Shown: positions 51,319-60,070 of the stretch, piece by piece | How the letters are laid out: each line of letters begins with the position of its first letter | How positions within the stretch are numbered: position 1 is the stretch's first letter | Assembly (NCBI RefSeq): GCF_900187125.1 | Contig: NZ_LT906468.1 | Span: 2,480,001-2,544,000, forward strand | Direction: 5' to 3' | Source of the DNA: Sphingobacterium mizutaii | Lineage (GTDB): Bacteria > Bacteroidota > Bacteroidia > Sphingobacteriales > Sphingobacteriaceae | DNA length: 64,000 nucleotides | The notes under the pieces: model-generated | What the model was told of the DNA's origin: nothing | Databases searched by the model: none | What the model saw: the letters and a program-made list of their open reading frames with translations, nothing else | Translations under genes and position numbers: made by a program

Positions 51319-51326
51319 CAAAGGTA
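51319..51326 (-). promoter_or_regulatory. -7 element for serC
   Basis: TACCTTTG on the minus strand, an exact TAnnTTTG. A TTTTG lies 24 nt upstream, longer than ideal. The leader would be about 65 nt. Confidence 0.5.
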
Positions 51327-51522
51327 AAATATTTTTAAAAATTTTTAAAACAAAATCCACATTTGTTTAAAATATCTTAAATTAAAAAGACATTTGCTAT
51401 CATTCTCTTATTGAAGGAAAGTGCGTGTTTAAACATATTACTTCATAAAAAATATTAACAAACACCCTTGATTGTGGATATCTTTAATGATGAAATCCGT
51501 ACCAAAAACCTAAAAATTTGTG

Positions 51523-51530
51523 TATCTTCG
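51523..51530 (+). promoter_or_regulatory. -7 element for gyrA
   Basis: TATCTTCG, one base from TAnnTTTG, 58 nt before the ATG. Confidence 0.45.
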
Positions 51531-51588
51531 CCTGTTACGTGTCTTTTATAGATATAACACTTATTATATTGATTGAAACCAAAATATA

Positions 51589-54153
51589 ATGGCTGAAGAA
51601 ACAGAAAACGAAAACAATTTAGTTCCTGCCGAAAACAGGATCATCCCCATCAATATCGAAGACCAAATGAAATCTGCCTACATCGACTATTCGATGTCGG
51701 TAATCGTTTCGCGTGCATTGCCTGATGCTCGTGATGGTCTGAAACCAGTACACCGCCGTGTATTGTATGGTATGCTAGACCTTGGGGTAACGAGTGGTAA
51801 ACCTTATAAAAAATCTGCTCGTATTGTTGGAGATGTACTCGGTAAGTACCACCCACACGGTGACTCATCCGTTTATGATACCATGGTGCGTATGGCCCAA
51901 AACTGGTCCATGCGGTATCCCCTAGTCGATGGACAGGGTAACTACGGTTCGATTGACGGTGACCCACCAGCAGCGATGCGTTATACAGAGGCTCGCTTAA
52001 GGAAGATTACCGAAGAAATGTTGGCGGACATTAACAAAGACACCGTTGATTTTCAATTAAACTTTGACGACTCCCTTGAAGAACCTACCGTTCTTCCTAC
52101 CCGAATCCCAAACCTTCTTGTCAATGGCGCATCTGGTATCGCCGTAGGTATGGCAACCAACATGGCTCCGCACAACTTAAGCGAAGTTATCGATGGTACC
52201 ATTGCCTATATCGACAATAGAGATATCGAAATCTCGGAATTGATGACCCATGTCAAAGGTCCTGACTTCCCTACCGGAGGTTTGATCTATGGATACAATG
52301 GGGTTAAAGAAGCTTTCGAAACTGGCCGTGGCCGTATCGTTATGCGTGCTAAAGCAGAGATCGAAACCACCAAGACTGGTAAAGAGATCATTATAGTAAC
52401 TGAAATCCCTTACCAAGTCAACAAATCGGACATGATCAAAAGAACAGCCGATTTGGTTCAAGAAAAGAAAATCGAAGGTATCTCGGAAATCAGGGATGAA
52501 TCCTCTAAGGATATCCGCGTTATCTATGAAATAAAACGTGATGCGAATGCCAATGTGGTTTTGAACAACCTATATAAGCATACCGCTTTGCAAACCTCTT
52601 TTTCGGTAAACAACATTGCCTTAGTTAAAGGTAGACCACAAATGTTGAACTTGAAGGATATGATCCACGAGTTCGTAGAACATAGACATGATGTGGTAAT
52701 CCGTAGAACTAAGTTTGAATTAGCTGAAGCTGAAAAAAGAGCCCATATCTTAGAAGGTTACCTGATCGCCCTAGATCACCTAGATGAGGTAATCAAATTG
52801 ATCCGTAATTCAGATACCCCAGAAGATGCCCGTGTTGGTTTGATGGAGCGTTTTGCGCTTTCTGATATCCAAGCAAGAGCTATTTTGGACATGACCCTAA
52901 GAAGGTTGACAGGACTGGAACGCGACAAGATCAAAGAAGAATATGCTGAGTTGATGAAAACCATCGAATACTTGAAAGAAGTACTTGCCGATGAAACCCT
53001 TCGTTTCAAGATCATCAAAGATGAATTAATGGAAGTGAAAGAGAAATATGGCGATGAAAGACGTTCTCATATCGTCCACTCTGCAGAAGATCTCCGTATG
53101 GAAGATTTCATCGATGATGAAGAGGTGGTAATCACGATTTCTCATAACAGTTATGTAAAACGTACTCCACTTACTGAGTACCGTGTTCAAGGTCGTGGTG
53201 GTAAAGGAGCTATTGGCTCGACTACCCGCGATGAAGACTTTACCGAACATATCATCACTGCTTCTGCACATAACTATCTATTGTTATTTACTGAAGCTGG
53301 AAGATGTTTCTGGCTAAGAGCATTTGAGATTCCTGAAGGTAGCCGTACTTCGAAAGGCCGTGCACTTCAGAATATCATCAACATACCAAAAGATGAAAAG
53401 ATCAAGGCTTATATTAAGGTAACTAACCTTAAAGATCAAGAATACCTTGAGAACAACTTTATCATCATGTGTACTAAGAAAGGTACCATCAAGAAAACTT
53501 CGCTGGAAGCGTATTCAAGACCGAGAGCAAATGGTATCAATGCGATCAACATCAATGATGGCGATCAATTATTGGAAGCAACATTGACCAATGGTACCAG
53601 CGAAATCGTAATGGCACTTCGCTCAGGTCGTGCAATCCGATTCAACGAATCAACTGTAAGACCAATGGGTAGAACTGCTACCGGTGTTCGTGGTATTACC
53701 TTAGCGCACGAAAATGATGAGGTAGTTGGCATGATTAGTGTTAATAATCAGGAAACAACCGTATTGGTAGTTTCTGAAAAAGGATACGGTAAACGTACCG
53801 ATATCGACGATTATAGAATTACCAATCGTGGTGGTAAAGGTGTAAAAACCATTAATGTCACGGACAAAACTGGTGAATTGGTGGCTATTAAAGGCGTTAC
53901 GGATGAGAACGACTTAATGATCATCAATAAATCTGGAATTGTAATCCGTATCGGAGTTGAAAGCTTACGTGTAATGGGTCGTGCTACCCAAGGTGTGAAA
54001 TTGATCACTTTGAAAGACAACGACGAAATTGCATCAGTTACCAAAGTTGAAAGACAAGAGGAAGAAGAGGAATTAGACGTTGAAGGTGCTGAAGGAGCAG
54101 AAAACCCAACAGACAATGATTCAGCTAACACGGAGAATGAAGAACAAGAATAG
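51589..54153 (+). CDS. gyrA: DNA gyrase subunit A
   Basis: Cuts and rejoins DNA to introduce negative supercoils with GyrB. 854 residues. The quinolone-determining region [14 protein letters not shown] retains Ser93 and Asp97 (E. coli Ser83 and Asp87), and the active-site tyrosine is in AMRYTEA (Tyr132). The GyrA-box QGRGGKG (about residues 534-540) identifies it as GyrA and not ParC. The C-terminal beta-pinwheel is followed by a very acidic tail ([13 protein letters not shown]). Its last 17 bases overlap the start of the next gene. Confidence 0.97.
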   Translation: MAEETENENNLVPAENRIIPINIEDQMKSAYIDYSMSVIVSRALPDARDGLKPVHRRVLYGMLDLGVTSGKPYKKSARIVGDVLGKYHPHGDSSVYDTMVRMAQNWSMRYPLVDGQGNYGSIDGDPPAAMRYTEARLRKITEEMLADINKDTVDFQLNFDDSLEEPTVLPTRIPNLLVNGASGIAVGMATNMAPHNLSEVIDGTIAYIDNRDIEISELMTHVKGPDFPTGGLIYGYNGVKEAFETGRGRIVMRAKAEIETTKTGKEIIIVTEIPYQVNKSDMIKRTADLVQEKKIEGISEIRDESSKDIRVIYEIKRDANANVVLNNLYKHTALQTSFSVNNIALVKGRPQMLNLKDMIHEFVEHRHDVVIRRTKFELAEAEKRAHILEGYLIALDHLDEVIKLIRNSDTPEDARVGLMERFALSDIQARAILDMTLRRLTGLERDKIKEEYAELMKTIEYLKEVLADETLRFKIIKDELMEVKEKYGDERRSHIVHSAEDLRMEDFIDDEEVVITISHNSYVKRTPLTEYRVQGRGGKGAIGSTTRDEDFTEHIITASAHNYLLLFTEAGRCFWLRAFEIPEGSRTSKGRALQNIINIPKDEKIKAYIKVTNLKDQEYLENNFIIMCTKKGTIKKTSLEAYSRPRANGINAININDGDQLLEATLTNGTSEIVMALRSGRAIRFNESTVRPMGRTATGVRGITLAHENDEVVGMISVNNQETTVLVVSEKGYGKRTDIDDYRITNRGGKGVKTINVTDKTGELVAIKGVTDENDLMIINKSGIVIRIGVESLRVMGRATQGVKLITLKDNDEIASVTKVERQEEEEELDVEGAEGAENPTDNDSANTENEEQE

Positions 54154-55249
54154 ATATATTTCAAGTGCTTTAGGAGCAATATTACTATTGGGTGCCAATA
54201 GTGCTTTTGGACAGTCTGCTTATAAAGAAGCCAGCAATGCCTTTGCATTATACACCCAAACTGGTAACATCGCAAACCTTGATAATGCCAGGAAACAAAT
54301 CGACAATATCTACAAGACCAGACGCGACTCTTCCAAAACCCGCGTAAATGTCTTAAGAGCTATGGTATTGAGTTCAATTGCTTATGCAGATTCTACAAGG
54401 ACCATCAAGTTGAATGCCGACCCTATCGATCTGACCTATCAAACGATGGATAGGATCGATAAGAAAGATAGGTCTGGCTATTCAGGTGAAATCAGCTATG
54501 TCAACCAAAACTTGGCTGCTGCATTGATCTACCGCGCTAATAAATCTCTAGAGAACAAAAAGTTTGATGAAGCCTTTGCCGATTTCAGCAAAGTGGATGC
54601 TTTGGATGCTAAAAGTGGCGATGTAACCTACAATCTAGCTTTATTGGCGAGCAAGGCCGGTAAACCGGAAGAAGCGATCAAATATTATGGCAAGATCCAT
54701 GAATCTGGCAATATGACGCCTAACCAGTATATCGAATTGGCAAATCTTTACGACCAATTGGACGAAAAGCAAAAAGCGCTTTCAACCTTGGAAGAAGGAA
54801 GGACCAAATATGCTGAAGACAAAGCTATATTGTTCTTGTTGATCGATAAATATGCGAAAAGCAAGGCCTATGACGCTATCGTTCCGATAATCGAACAGGC
54901 AATCAAGCTAGAGCCAGAAAACATAGAGTTAAATTACCTGGCAGGTTATGCAAATGAAAATGCCAATAATTTAGAGATAGCAAAGACTTACTATGAAAAG
55001 GTCCTTGAACTGGATCCAAATAATTATGAGTCTAATCTTGCATTGGGCCTGATCAATTTGAATGCATTCTTAAAGGATGCCGAGAATCAAGAAGCACAGT
55101 ATAATGCCCAAAATTATTTGTTAAAAGCAAATGAGATTAAGCCTTATGAAATAAATGCTTTGAAATCCTTAGCTTTATTCTATCAAAAGACCGAAGATGA
55201 AACTCAATTAGATCGAGTGAATCTATTGTTAAACCAACTTACGAATTAA
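54137..55249 (+). CDS. secreted tetratricopeptide-repeat protein
   Basis: A 370-residue protein with a signal peptide ending SAFGQS and TPR pairs through the rest, e.g. [21 protein letters not shown] and [40 protein letters not shown] proteins in the periplasm act as scaffolds. The ATG lies inside gyrA (17-nt overlap), and a second TPR gene follows after 17 nt, so gyrA and both TPR genes appear to form an operon. Frame extension upstream to 54080 would run deep into gyrA and lose the signal peptide position, so it is rejected. Confidence 0.85.
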   Translation: MKNKNRYISSALGAILLLGANSAFGQSAYKEASNAFALYTQTGNIANLDNARKQIDNIYKTRRDSSKTRVNVLRAMVLSSIAYADSTRTIKLNADPIDLTYQTMDRIDKKDRSGYSGEISYVNQNLAAALIYRANKSLENKKFDEAFADFSKVDALDAKSGDVTYNLALLASKAGKPEEAIKYYGKIHESGNMTPNQYIELANLYDQLDEKQKALSTLEEGRTKYAEDKAILFLLIDKYAKSKAYDAIVPIIEQAIKLEPENIELNYLAGYANENANNLEIAKTYYEKVLELDPNNYESNLALGLINLNAFLKDAENQEAQYNAQNYLLKANEIKPYEINALKSLALFYQKTEDETQLDRVNLLLNQLTN

Positions 55250-55266
55250 ACAAACAATAAATAGAT

Positions 55267-56442
55267 ATGAATTTAAGAAAATCGATATTATTTGTAGGAT
55301 TGCTTTTTGCAACCAGTTCCACTGCCCTTTTTGCACAGTCGGGCAATGTGAAAAAAGCAAAAGCTGCAATTGTAAAGTTTGAAGAACTTAAAGGAGCAGG
55401 TTCTGCTGAATTAGGTAAATCAAACCTTACTGCTGCGAAAGAAGCAATCGATGCTGCAGTTGTACACGACAAAACGAAAGATGATCCAGAAGCATGGACA
55501 TATTATGCCTTAGTTTACTCAAACTTAGCTAGCTTGGACAAGAGTGCTGAAGACGCTACTAAAGCGCAAGATGCCATCAAAAAGGCTACTGAACTTGATA
55601 AAGACAAAAAACACGCTGAAAACATCGCTGTTGCTGGTCAAACTTTAGGTCAGTACAAATTCAACCAAGGTGTTGCAGCTTGGGACAAACAAGATTTTAA
55701 AACAGCTTATTCAGACTTTAGCGATGCTTTAGTTTATCTTCCTGGTGATACTACCCTTACCTTCTACTCTGGTTTAGCGGCGGTACAAAACAAGGAATAC
55801 GACAAAGCAATCGAAAAATACAAAGAGCTAGTTCCAGTTAAGGAATATTCAAGCCATAAAACAATCATGGTTGACCTTCCTAAACTTTACCTTCAAAAAG
55901 GTGATACTACATCAGCGATCGCTGCTGCTGCTGAAGCTGTAGCTGCTTATCCTAATGATAATGATGCCGTTGTTCAAAACATCGAATTGAACCTAATCAC
56001 TGGAAATGAAGCTAAGATTGTATCTGATATCGAGTCTCAAGTAGCTAAAGACCCACAAAACAAAAGCCTTCACTACTACCTAGGTCTTGCTTATGGTGCT
56101 TCTGGCGATGCTGAAAAAGCATTGGCTTCTTACCAAAAAGCAATCGAGATCGATCCTAACTACCTTGAAGCGAACACAAACGCTGCAGTAGTTATTATGA
56201 ACGGTGGCCGTGATGAATTGATGAAGTTGAACGAAGACAAATCAGTTCCAGCTGCTGAATACAACAAAAAAGTAGAAGCTATCAAAGGTAAAATCGCTAG
56301 AGCGGTTCCTTACTTGGAAAAAGCTGTTGAGCTAGACGCTAAAAACGTAGACGCTTTAAGAAACCTTAAAAACTACTACGATTTTATGAACGACGAAGCA
56401 AAATCTGCTGAATTACAAGCTAAAATCGAAGCCCTAAACTAA
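55267..56442 (+). CDS. secreted tetratricopeptide-repeat protein
   Basis: A 391-residue protein with signal peptide (MNLRKSILFVGLLFATSSTALFAQSG) and several TPRs, of which the clearest is KSLHYYLGLAYGASGDAEKALASYQKAIEIDPNYLEAN. Codon use is strongly biased to a few codons (GCT, GAA, AAA, CTT), unlike the preceding gene, which suggests high expression. It is similar in overall plan to the upstream gene, and the pair probably arose by duplication. A strong terminator follows 19 nt after its stop. Confidence 0.87.
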   Translation: MNLRKSILFVGLLFATSSTALFAQSGNVKKAKAAIVKFEELKGAGSAELGKSNLTAAKEAIDAAVVHDKTKDDPEAWTYYALVYSNLASLDKSAEDATKAQDAIKKATELDKDKKHAENIAVAGQTLGQYKFNQGVAAWDKQDFKTAYSDFSDALVYLPGDTTLTFYSGLAAVQNKEYDKAIEKYKELVPVKEYSSHKTIMVDLPKLYLQKGDTTSAIAAAAEAVAAYPNDNDAVVQNIELNLITGNEAKIVSDIESQVAKDPQNKSLHYYLGLAYGASGDAEKALASYQKAIEIDPNYLEANTNAAVVIMNGGRDELMKLNEDKSVPAAEYNKKVEAIKGKIARAVPYLEKAVELDAKNVDALRNLKNYYDFMNDEAKSAELQAKIEALN

Positions 56443-56460
56443 GCTTAGGAAAAAATAAAG

Positions 56461-56493
56461 AAAAAGGGATGACCAGTGGTCATCCCTTTTTTT
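56461..56493 (+). terminator. terminator of the gyrA-TPR operon
   Basis: Perfect 14-bp stem AAAAAGGGATGACC/GGTCATCCCTTTTT with loop AGT and a T-run. Confidence 0.92.
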
Positions 56494-56534
56494 GTGGATG
56501 AAAGGATGGGTTGAGATGCTGGTATTTAAGAGTT

Positions 56535-56805
56535 GAACCAGGATTGATGGGATGCGAGGATGGACCAAGATCAGGATATGAACCAGGATTAATGGGATGA
56601 GAGGATGGACCAAGATTTTGGCATAAACGTGGCTTCTTGGACTATATTTGACTATATTACGGTAGGGGCGTATCGCATACGCCCGCTGACATTTGAACCA
56701 GGATGAATGGGATGAGAGGATGGACCAAGATTTTGGCAAAAACGTGGCTTCATGGACTATATTTGACTATATTACGGTATGGGCGTATCGCATACGCCCG
56801 CTTTA
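56535..56805 (+). repeat. repeat C plus a 115-bp tandem duplication
   Basis: GAACCAGGAT recurs at 56535, 56580 and 56695. The first interval is 45 bp; the second is 115 bp, because the unit from 56580 is longer: C repeat, then CGTGGCTTCTTGGACTATAT, a direct TTTGACTATATTACGG, and the palindrome GGGCGTATCGCATACGCCC (element G variant). The whole 115-bp unit is repeated from 56695 to 56805 with few changes. Confidence 0.85.
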
Positions 56806-56815
56806 TGATTTTGTT

Positions 56816-57016
56816 TGTATTGGCGTACAGGTCCTCCATCTTCGATGGGGATGACAGCAGGTATTTGGACATTTGCGTACAGATTCTTCACTTTTCGTTC
56901 AGAATTGGAAATGCGCTAAAGAGCGATTCTGAACAATTCGTGAAGAATCTGTACGGTTCTACTACCACATGTGCTGTCATTCTTTACCGAAGGTAAAGGA
57001 CCTGTACGCCAATGCA
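56816..57016. repeat. dispersed element B as an inverted pair
   Basis: A forward copy (56816-56908, TGTATTGGCGTACAGG to CGTTCAGAATTG) faces a reverse copy (56927-57016, GATTCTGAACAATTCG to CTGTACGCCAATGCA) across an 18-bp centre (GAAATGCGCTAAAGAG). The inner 28 bp on either side match as complements at all but a few positions. Copies 1 and 2 at 7825 and 9428 are single. Confidence 0.85.
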
Positions 57017-57030
57017 TCTATTTAAAATTT

Positions 57031-57066
57031 TGTACGGTTCCGAGATTCTTCCTTCGTACGATGACA
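57031..57066 (-). repeat. diverged copy of the 55-bp repeat core
   Basis: On the minus strand TGTCATCGTACGAAGGAAG then AATCTCGGAACC parallels the units at 7483-7800 (TGTCATGTTGAGGTACGAA then ACATCTCGGAACC). Confidence 0.55.
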
Positions 57067-57138
57067 AGTTTGTTAAATCTGTGTTTCTAGGCATTTAGAC
57101 TCATAGTTATTTACCAGAAGATATTTCTAGCCGCCAAA

Positions 57139-57293
57139 CATCCCCAGCGGGGATGAATTATTTTAGCATGAATGGTGTTGAACAATATAGGGGTAATGCA
57201 AAAACGATGTTCGATTAATCGAACATCGTTTTTGCGCGACTTCTAGGCTAACGTGCCATGCCTGCTAAAATAATGGAACCCCAAAAGGGGTTC
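57139..57293. repeat. inverted pair of H elements
   Basis: Left: hairpin CATCCCC/GGGGATG (57139-57155) then AATTATTTTAGCATGAATGG. Right, inverted: CCATGCCTGCTAAAATAAT (57256-57274) then hairpin GAACCCC/GGGGTTC (57276-57293). The 38-bp palindrome at 57198-57235 lies in the middle. Confidence 0.75.
57198..57235. repeat. perfect 38-bp palindrome
   Basis: GCAAAAACGATGTTCGATT followed exactly by its reverse complement AATCGAACATCGTTTTTGC. There is no loop on paper. It is not next to a gene end, so it is unlikely to be a plain terminator. Confidence 0.95.
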
Positions 57294-57411
57294 TATATTT
57301 AAAAAATAAAAGAGTTAATAGATTTTCATTGCCAACATGCTGTCATCACCTTCCGATAAATTTAGCTCAAATTTTTCCTTCTCAGAAAGACGCAGGGGTG
57401 AAAAGCGAAGG

Positions 57412-57438
57412 TCATGTAAAGTACGCCAATACAAACAA
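57412..57438 (-). repeat. terminal fragment of element B
   Basis: GTACGCCAATACAAAC is the outer end of element B on the minus strand; the rest of the element is missing or unrecognisable. Confidence 0.55.
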
Positions 57439-57447
57439 AATAATGTA

Positions 57448-57474
57448 ACGGGCTTATGCAATAAGCCCTACAAA
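57448..57474. repeat. palindromic element G
   Basis: ACGGGCTTATGCAATAAGCCC, identical over 20 bp to the copy at 10117-10142 and placed 25 nt from the end of the ZIP transporter gene. Confidence 0.8.
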
Positions 57475-57498
57475 GCGTAACACAGTCTTATGTCTTCC

Positions 57499-58317
57499 CT
57501 ACCCCAAAGCCACATCCAATACCATCATCACCACAAATCCCAACACAAATCCTAGGATTGGGATATCGGAGTGTTCTTCTTGTTGGGTTTCAGGGATGAC
57601 TTCTTCGATAACCACGAATATCATGGCTCCTGCTGCGAAAGAAAGTGCATAAGGAAGGATGGGCATAAAGAATCCTACAGCAAATGCGCCAAGAACGGCG
57701 AATACGGGCTCTACTACAGCAGAAAGCTGTCCGTATTGAAAGCTCTTCCATCTTGATAGTCCCATTCTACGTAGGGGCATGGAAACGGCAATACCTTCAG
57801 GAAAGTTCTGCAAACCGATACCCATGGCCAATAATACAGCGCCGGTGATACTAGCTTCAGGGATCCCTGAGGCAGCACCTCCAAATAATACCCCTACGGC
57901 CAATCCCTCGGGAATATTATGCAGGGCAATCGCTATGGTCAATAAGGTAGTTCGATGCAAAGAAGATTTCGGACCTTCTGTTTTTAAGAAATTAAGGTGT
58001 AAGTGGGGCATTAATTTATCCAAGCCAAAGATAAAAAGCGCACCAAGGATAAAGCCAATTGCCGATGGCATGACCTTGCTAAACCCTTCTCCGGAACTCA
58101 TTTCAATGGCTGGTGCCAATAATGACCAAAAACTAGCTGCAATCATGACTCCACCCGTAAAACCGAGCATGCCATTCAGCAACTTTTTATTGACCCCCTT
58201 AAAAAGAAATACGCCGGCGGCTCCTACGGCAGTTACACCCCAAGTGAACAATCCAGCAAATAATGCAGCAACAACAGCATCCTGTTTTCCAAGAAATTCT
58301 ACTAATTCGTCTATCAT
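57499..58317 (-). CDS. ZIP-family divalent metal transporter
   Basis: A 272-residue membrane protein with about eight helices, importing Zn2+ or other divalent ions. The family signature is LHNIPEGLAVGVLFG in helix 4 and GLQNFPEGIAVSMPL in helix 5; both contain the H/N..PEG motif that forms the metal path. The cytoplasmic loop is short and holds HLHLNFLK. It resembles ZupT and GufA; substrate range cannot be set. The gene stands alone. Confidence 0.92.
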   Translation of the reverse strand: MIDELVEFLGKQDAVVAALFAGLFTWGVTAVGAAGVFLFKGVNKKLLNGMLGFTGGVMIAASFWSLLAPAIEMSSGEGFSKVMPSAIGFILGALFIFGLDKLMPHLHLNFLKTEGPKSSLHRTTLLTIAIALHNIPEGLAVGVLFGGAASGIPEASITGAVLLAMGIGLQNFPEGIAVSMPLRRMGLSRWKSFQYGQLSAVVEPVFAVLGAFAVGFFMPILPYALSFAAGAMIFVVIEEVIPETQQEEHSDIPILGFVLGFVVMMVLDVALG

Positions 58318-58393
58318 TTGATCCAGCGGAAAATAATTTTTTGAAATTAACTATTCTAAACAAGAAATCTAAAAAATAACGATAATAAAACAA

Positions 58394-58415
58394 GAAGCAC
58401 CAAATTTGGTGCTTC
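58394..58415 (-). terminator. terminator of dps
   Basis: Perfect 22-bp palindrome GAAGCACCAAA/TTTGGTGCTTC, about 50 nt after the dps stop, then a T-rich TTGTTTTATT on the minus strand. Confidence 0.75.
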
Positions 58416-58465
58416 CTGAAAATTTCTAATCCGGATCTCCTTGATCCAGCGATATTTTAATCTGC

Positions 58466-58936
58466 TTATCTTAAATGCGATCTCAACATCCAAGCATTTT
58501 TCTCATGTTTCTCCAAAAGACCAACCAGAAAATCTTCTGTACCAGCATCATTATGCTCCTCTGCTAATTTAATATCTTCTCTTAAGGAGATAATCAAGCT
58601 CTCGTAATCATTCAACAATTCAGATATAAGCCCTTGACTATCATTCTTTTTATACTTCATTTCCGTCAGTTGGGTAAGTTCCAAGAATTCCTTCATGGTC
58701 CCTACGGCATAATGTCCGATAGCTCGAACACGTTCTGCAACCTCGTCGATTATTTCTGCCAATTCCGTGTACAGCTCTTCAAAGAAAACATGTTGCGCAT
58801 GGAAATCTGGACCTTCGACATTCCAATGTGCATTCCTTACTTTGGTATACAGCACGTTTTCATCTGACAAGAGTTTGTTTAATAATCCTGCAACTACTTT
58901 TGTGTCATTTTCTTTTATTCCGATATCAGTTTTCAT
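58466..58936 (-). CDS. dps: DNA-binding ferritin-like protein Dps
   Basis: A 156-residue Dps. It forms dodecamers, stores iron and consumes H2O2 by oxidising Fe(II). The inter-subunit ferroxidase residues are in place: His37 (NAHWNVEG), His49, Asp64 and Glu68 (DEVAERVRAIG), with the same spacing as E. coli Dps. The N-terminus lacks the lysine-rich DNA-binding extension of E. coli Dps, so DNA binding is not assured. It lies 30 nt after the aldo/keto reductase gene and is likely to be in its operon. The OxyR at 2.4 kb is a plausible regulator but not linked here. Confidence 0.95.
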   Translation of the reverse strand: MKTDIGIKENDTKVVAGLLNKLLSDENVLYTKVRNAHWNVEGPDFHAQHVFFEELYTELAEIIDEVAERVRAIGHYAVGTMKEFLELTQLTEMKYKKNDSQGLISELLNDYESLIISLREDIKLAEEHNDAGTEDFLVGLLEKHEKNAWMLRSHLR

Positions 58937-58966
58937 AGCTTTAAATTTTATGTTTAATTTTTATTA

Positions 58967-59926
58967 TTAATAGCGACTTGCGTCATTTAGTTTTTCTATC
59001 GCTTCTTCTCCTAGCCTCAATTGCAATGCAGCAACAAAACTCTGTAGATGTGCATCTTTTGTAGCACTTGCTATCGGTGCAGTAATGCTAGGCTGCGCCA
59101 ATAACCAAGCTAAAGCCACGGAAGAAGCTGATGTTCTGTAAGCAGAGGCTACCTCATTCAGTGCCGCGACAATTCTTTTACCACGTTCATTCCAATAGCG
59201 TTTTTCAATACCCTCTCCCCTTGCTGACTTAGAAAAATCATCGTCGGTCAAGTACTTGCCGGACAAAAAGCCACTGGCTAAGGAATAATAAGGAATCACA
59301 GCTAACCCATACTCCTTCACGGTTGCTTCATATTCATGTTCATATTTTTCCCGATCATATAGATTATACTCTGGTTGTAGGGAAATATATTGGGGTAAAG
59401 AAAGCTTAGAAGAAGTGTCCAAACTCTCTACCAAGCGGTCCGTTGAAATATTGGAAGCGCCGATGTACCTTACCTTTCCTTCTTTTACCAAATCATCGTA
59501 AGCCCTTAATGTTTCCTCCACAGGCGTTGTGGTATCATCATAATGCGTCTGATATAAATCAATATAATCCGTCTGAAGCCTTTTTAAGGACAGCTCTACT
59601 TGTTCTTTGATATAAGAAGCTGAGGTGTTTTTCTTACTGTCGTAACTAAAGCGTCCACCCACTTTAGTCATCAAAACGATTTTATCTCTATTTTTTCTTT
59701 CTTTTGACCAATTTCCGATGATGGTTTCCGACTCGCCTCCGACATTTCCCGGTACCCAATGCGAGTAGTTGTTTGCCGTATCGATGGCATCAAATCCCAG
59801 GTCCAGAAAACCGTCCAGGATTTCAAAGGATTGCTTCTCATCCAAAGTCCATCCAAAGACATTACCACCGAAAATAATCGGTACGATATTCAGATCTGAA
59901 TGGGCCAATTGTACTGATTTCTCCAT
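58967..59926 (-). CDS. aldo/keto reductase
   Basis: A 319-residue NADPH-dependent oxidoreductase with the (beta/alpha)8 fold. The tetrad can be read as Asp49 and Tyr54 (DAIDTANNYSHW), Lys of LMTKVGGRF and His of LYQTHYDD. It reduces aldehydes or ketones, possibly quinones or lipid-derived aldehydes. Position ahead of dps fits a detoxification unit under oxidative stress. Substrate is unknown. Confidence 0.9.
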   Translation of the reverse strand: MEKSVQLAHSDLNIVPIIFGGNVFGWTLDEKQSFEILDGFLDLGFDAIDTANNYSHWVPGNVGGESETIIGNWSKERKNRDKIVLMTKVGGRFSYDSKKNTSASYIKEQVELSLKRLQTDYIDLYQTHYDDTTTPVEETLRAYDDLVKEGKVRYIGASNISTDRLVESLDTSSKLSLPQYISLQPEYNLYDREKYEHEYEATVKEYGLAVIPYYSLASGFLSGKYLTDDDFSKSARGEGIEKRYWNERGKRIVAALNEVASAYRTSASSVALAWLLAQPSITAPIASATKDAHLQSFVAALQLRLGEEAIEKLNDASRY

Positions 59927-60043
59927 TTTTCCGTTTTATTTTAACATTAACAATATAGCCATTTTTCAGGTGATTAAGGCCGATTTCAGGGAGTTTATTG
60001 TCATAAAAAAGTCGATAAATCCTCGCCTTATCCGAACTATTAT

Positions 60044-60051
60044 TATTTTTG
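60044..60051 (+). promoter_or_regulatory. -7 element for the RluA-type gene
   Basis: TATTTTTG, an exact TAnnTTTG, 19 nt before the ATG at 60071. Confidence 0.45.
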
Positions 60052-60070
60052 TCCTTTGCAAAATTTAAGA

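Larger units (their letters stand above)
51248..51588. other. divergent promoter region between serC and gyrA
   Basis: Carries a -7 element for each direction (51319-51326 minus, 51523-51530 plus) and AT-rich sequence between. There is no open frame and no repeat. Confidence 0.6.

Noticed and set aside
56434..56996. Open frames of about 100 codons between the TPR gene and the ZIP gene
   Set aside because: They cross a terminator and several repeat units, and the peptides are low-complexity translations of the 45-bp repeat.
57198..57235. 38-bp palindrome as an ordinary terminator
   Set aside because: No gene ends nearby; the closest stop on either strand is hundreds of bases away, and it is embedded in a nested inverted repeat.
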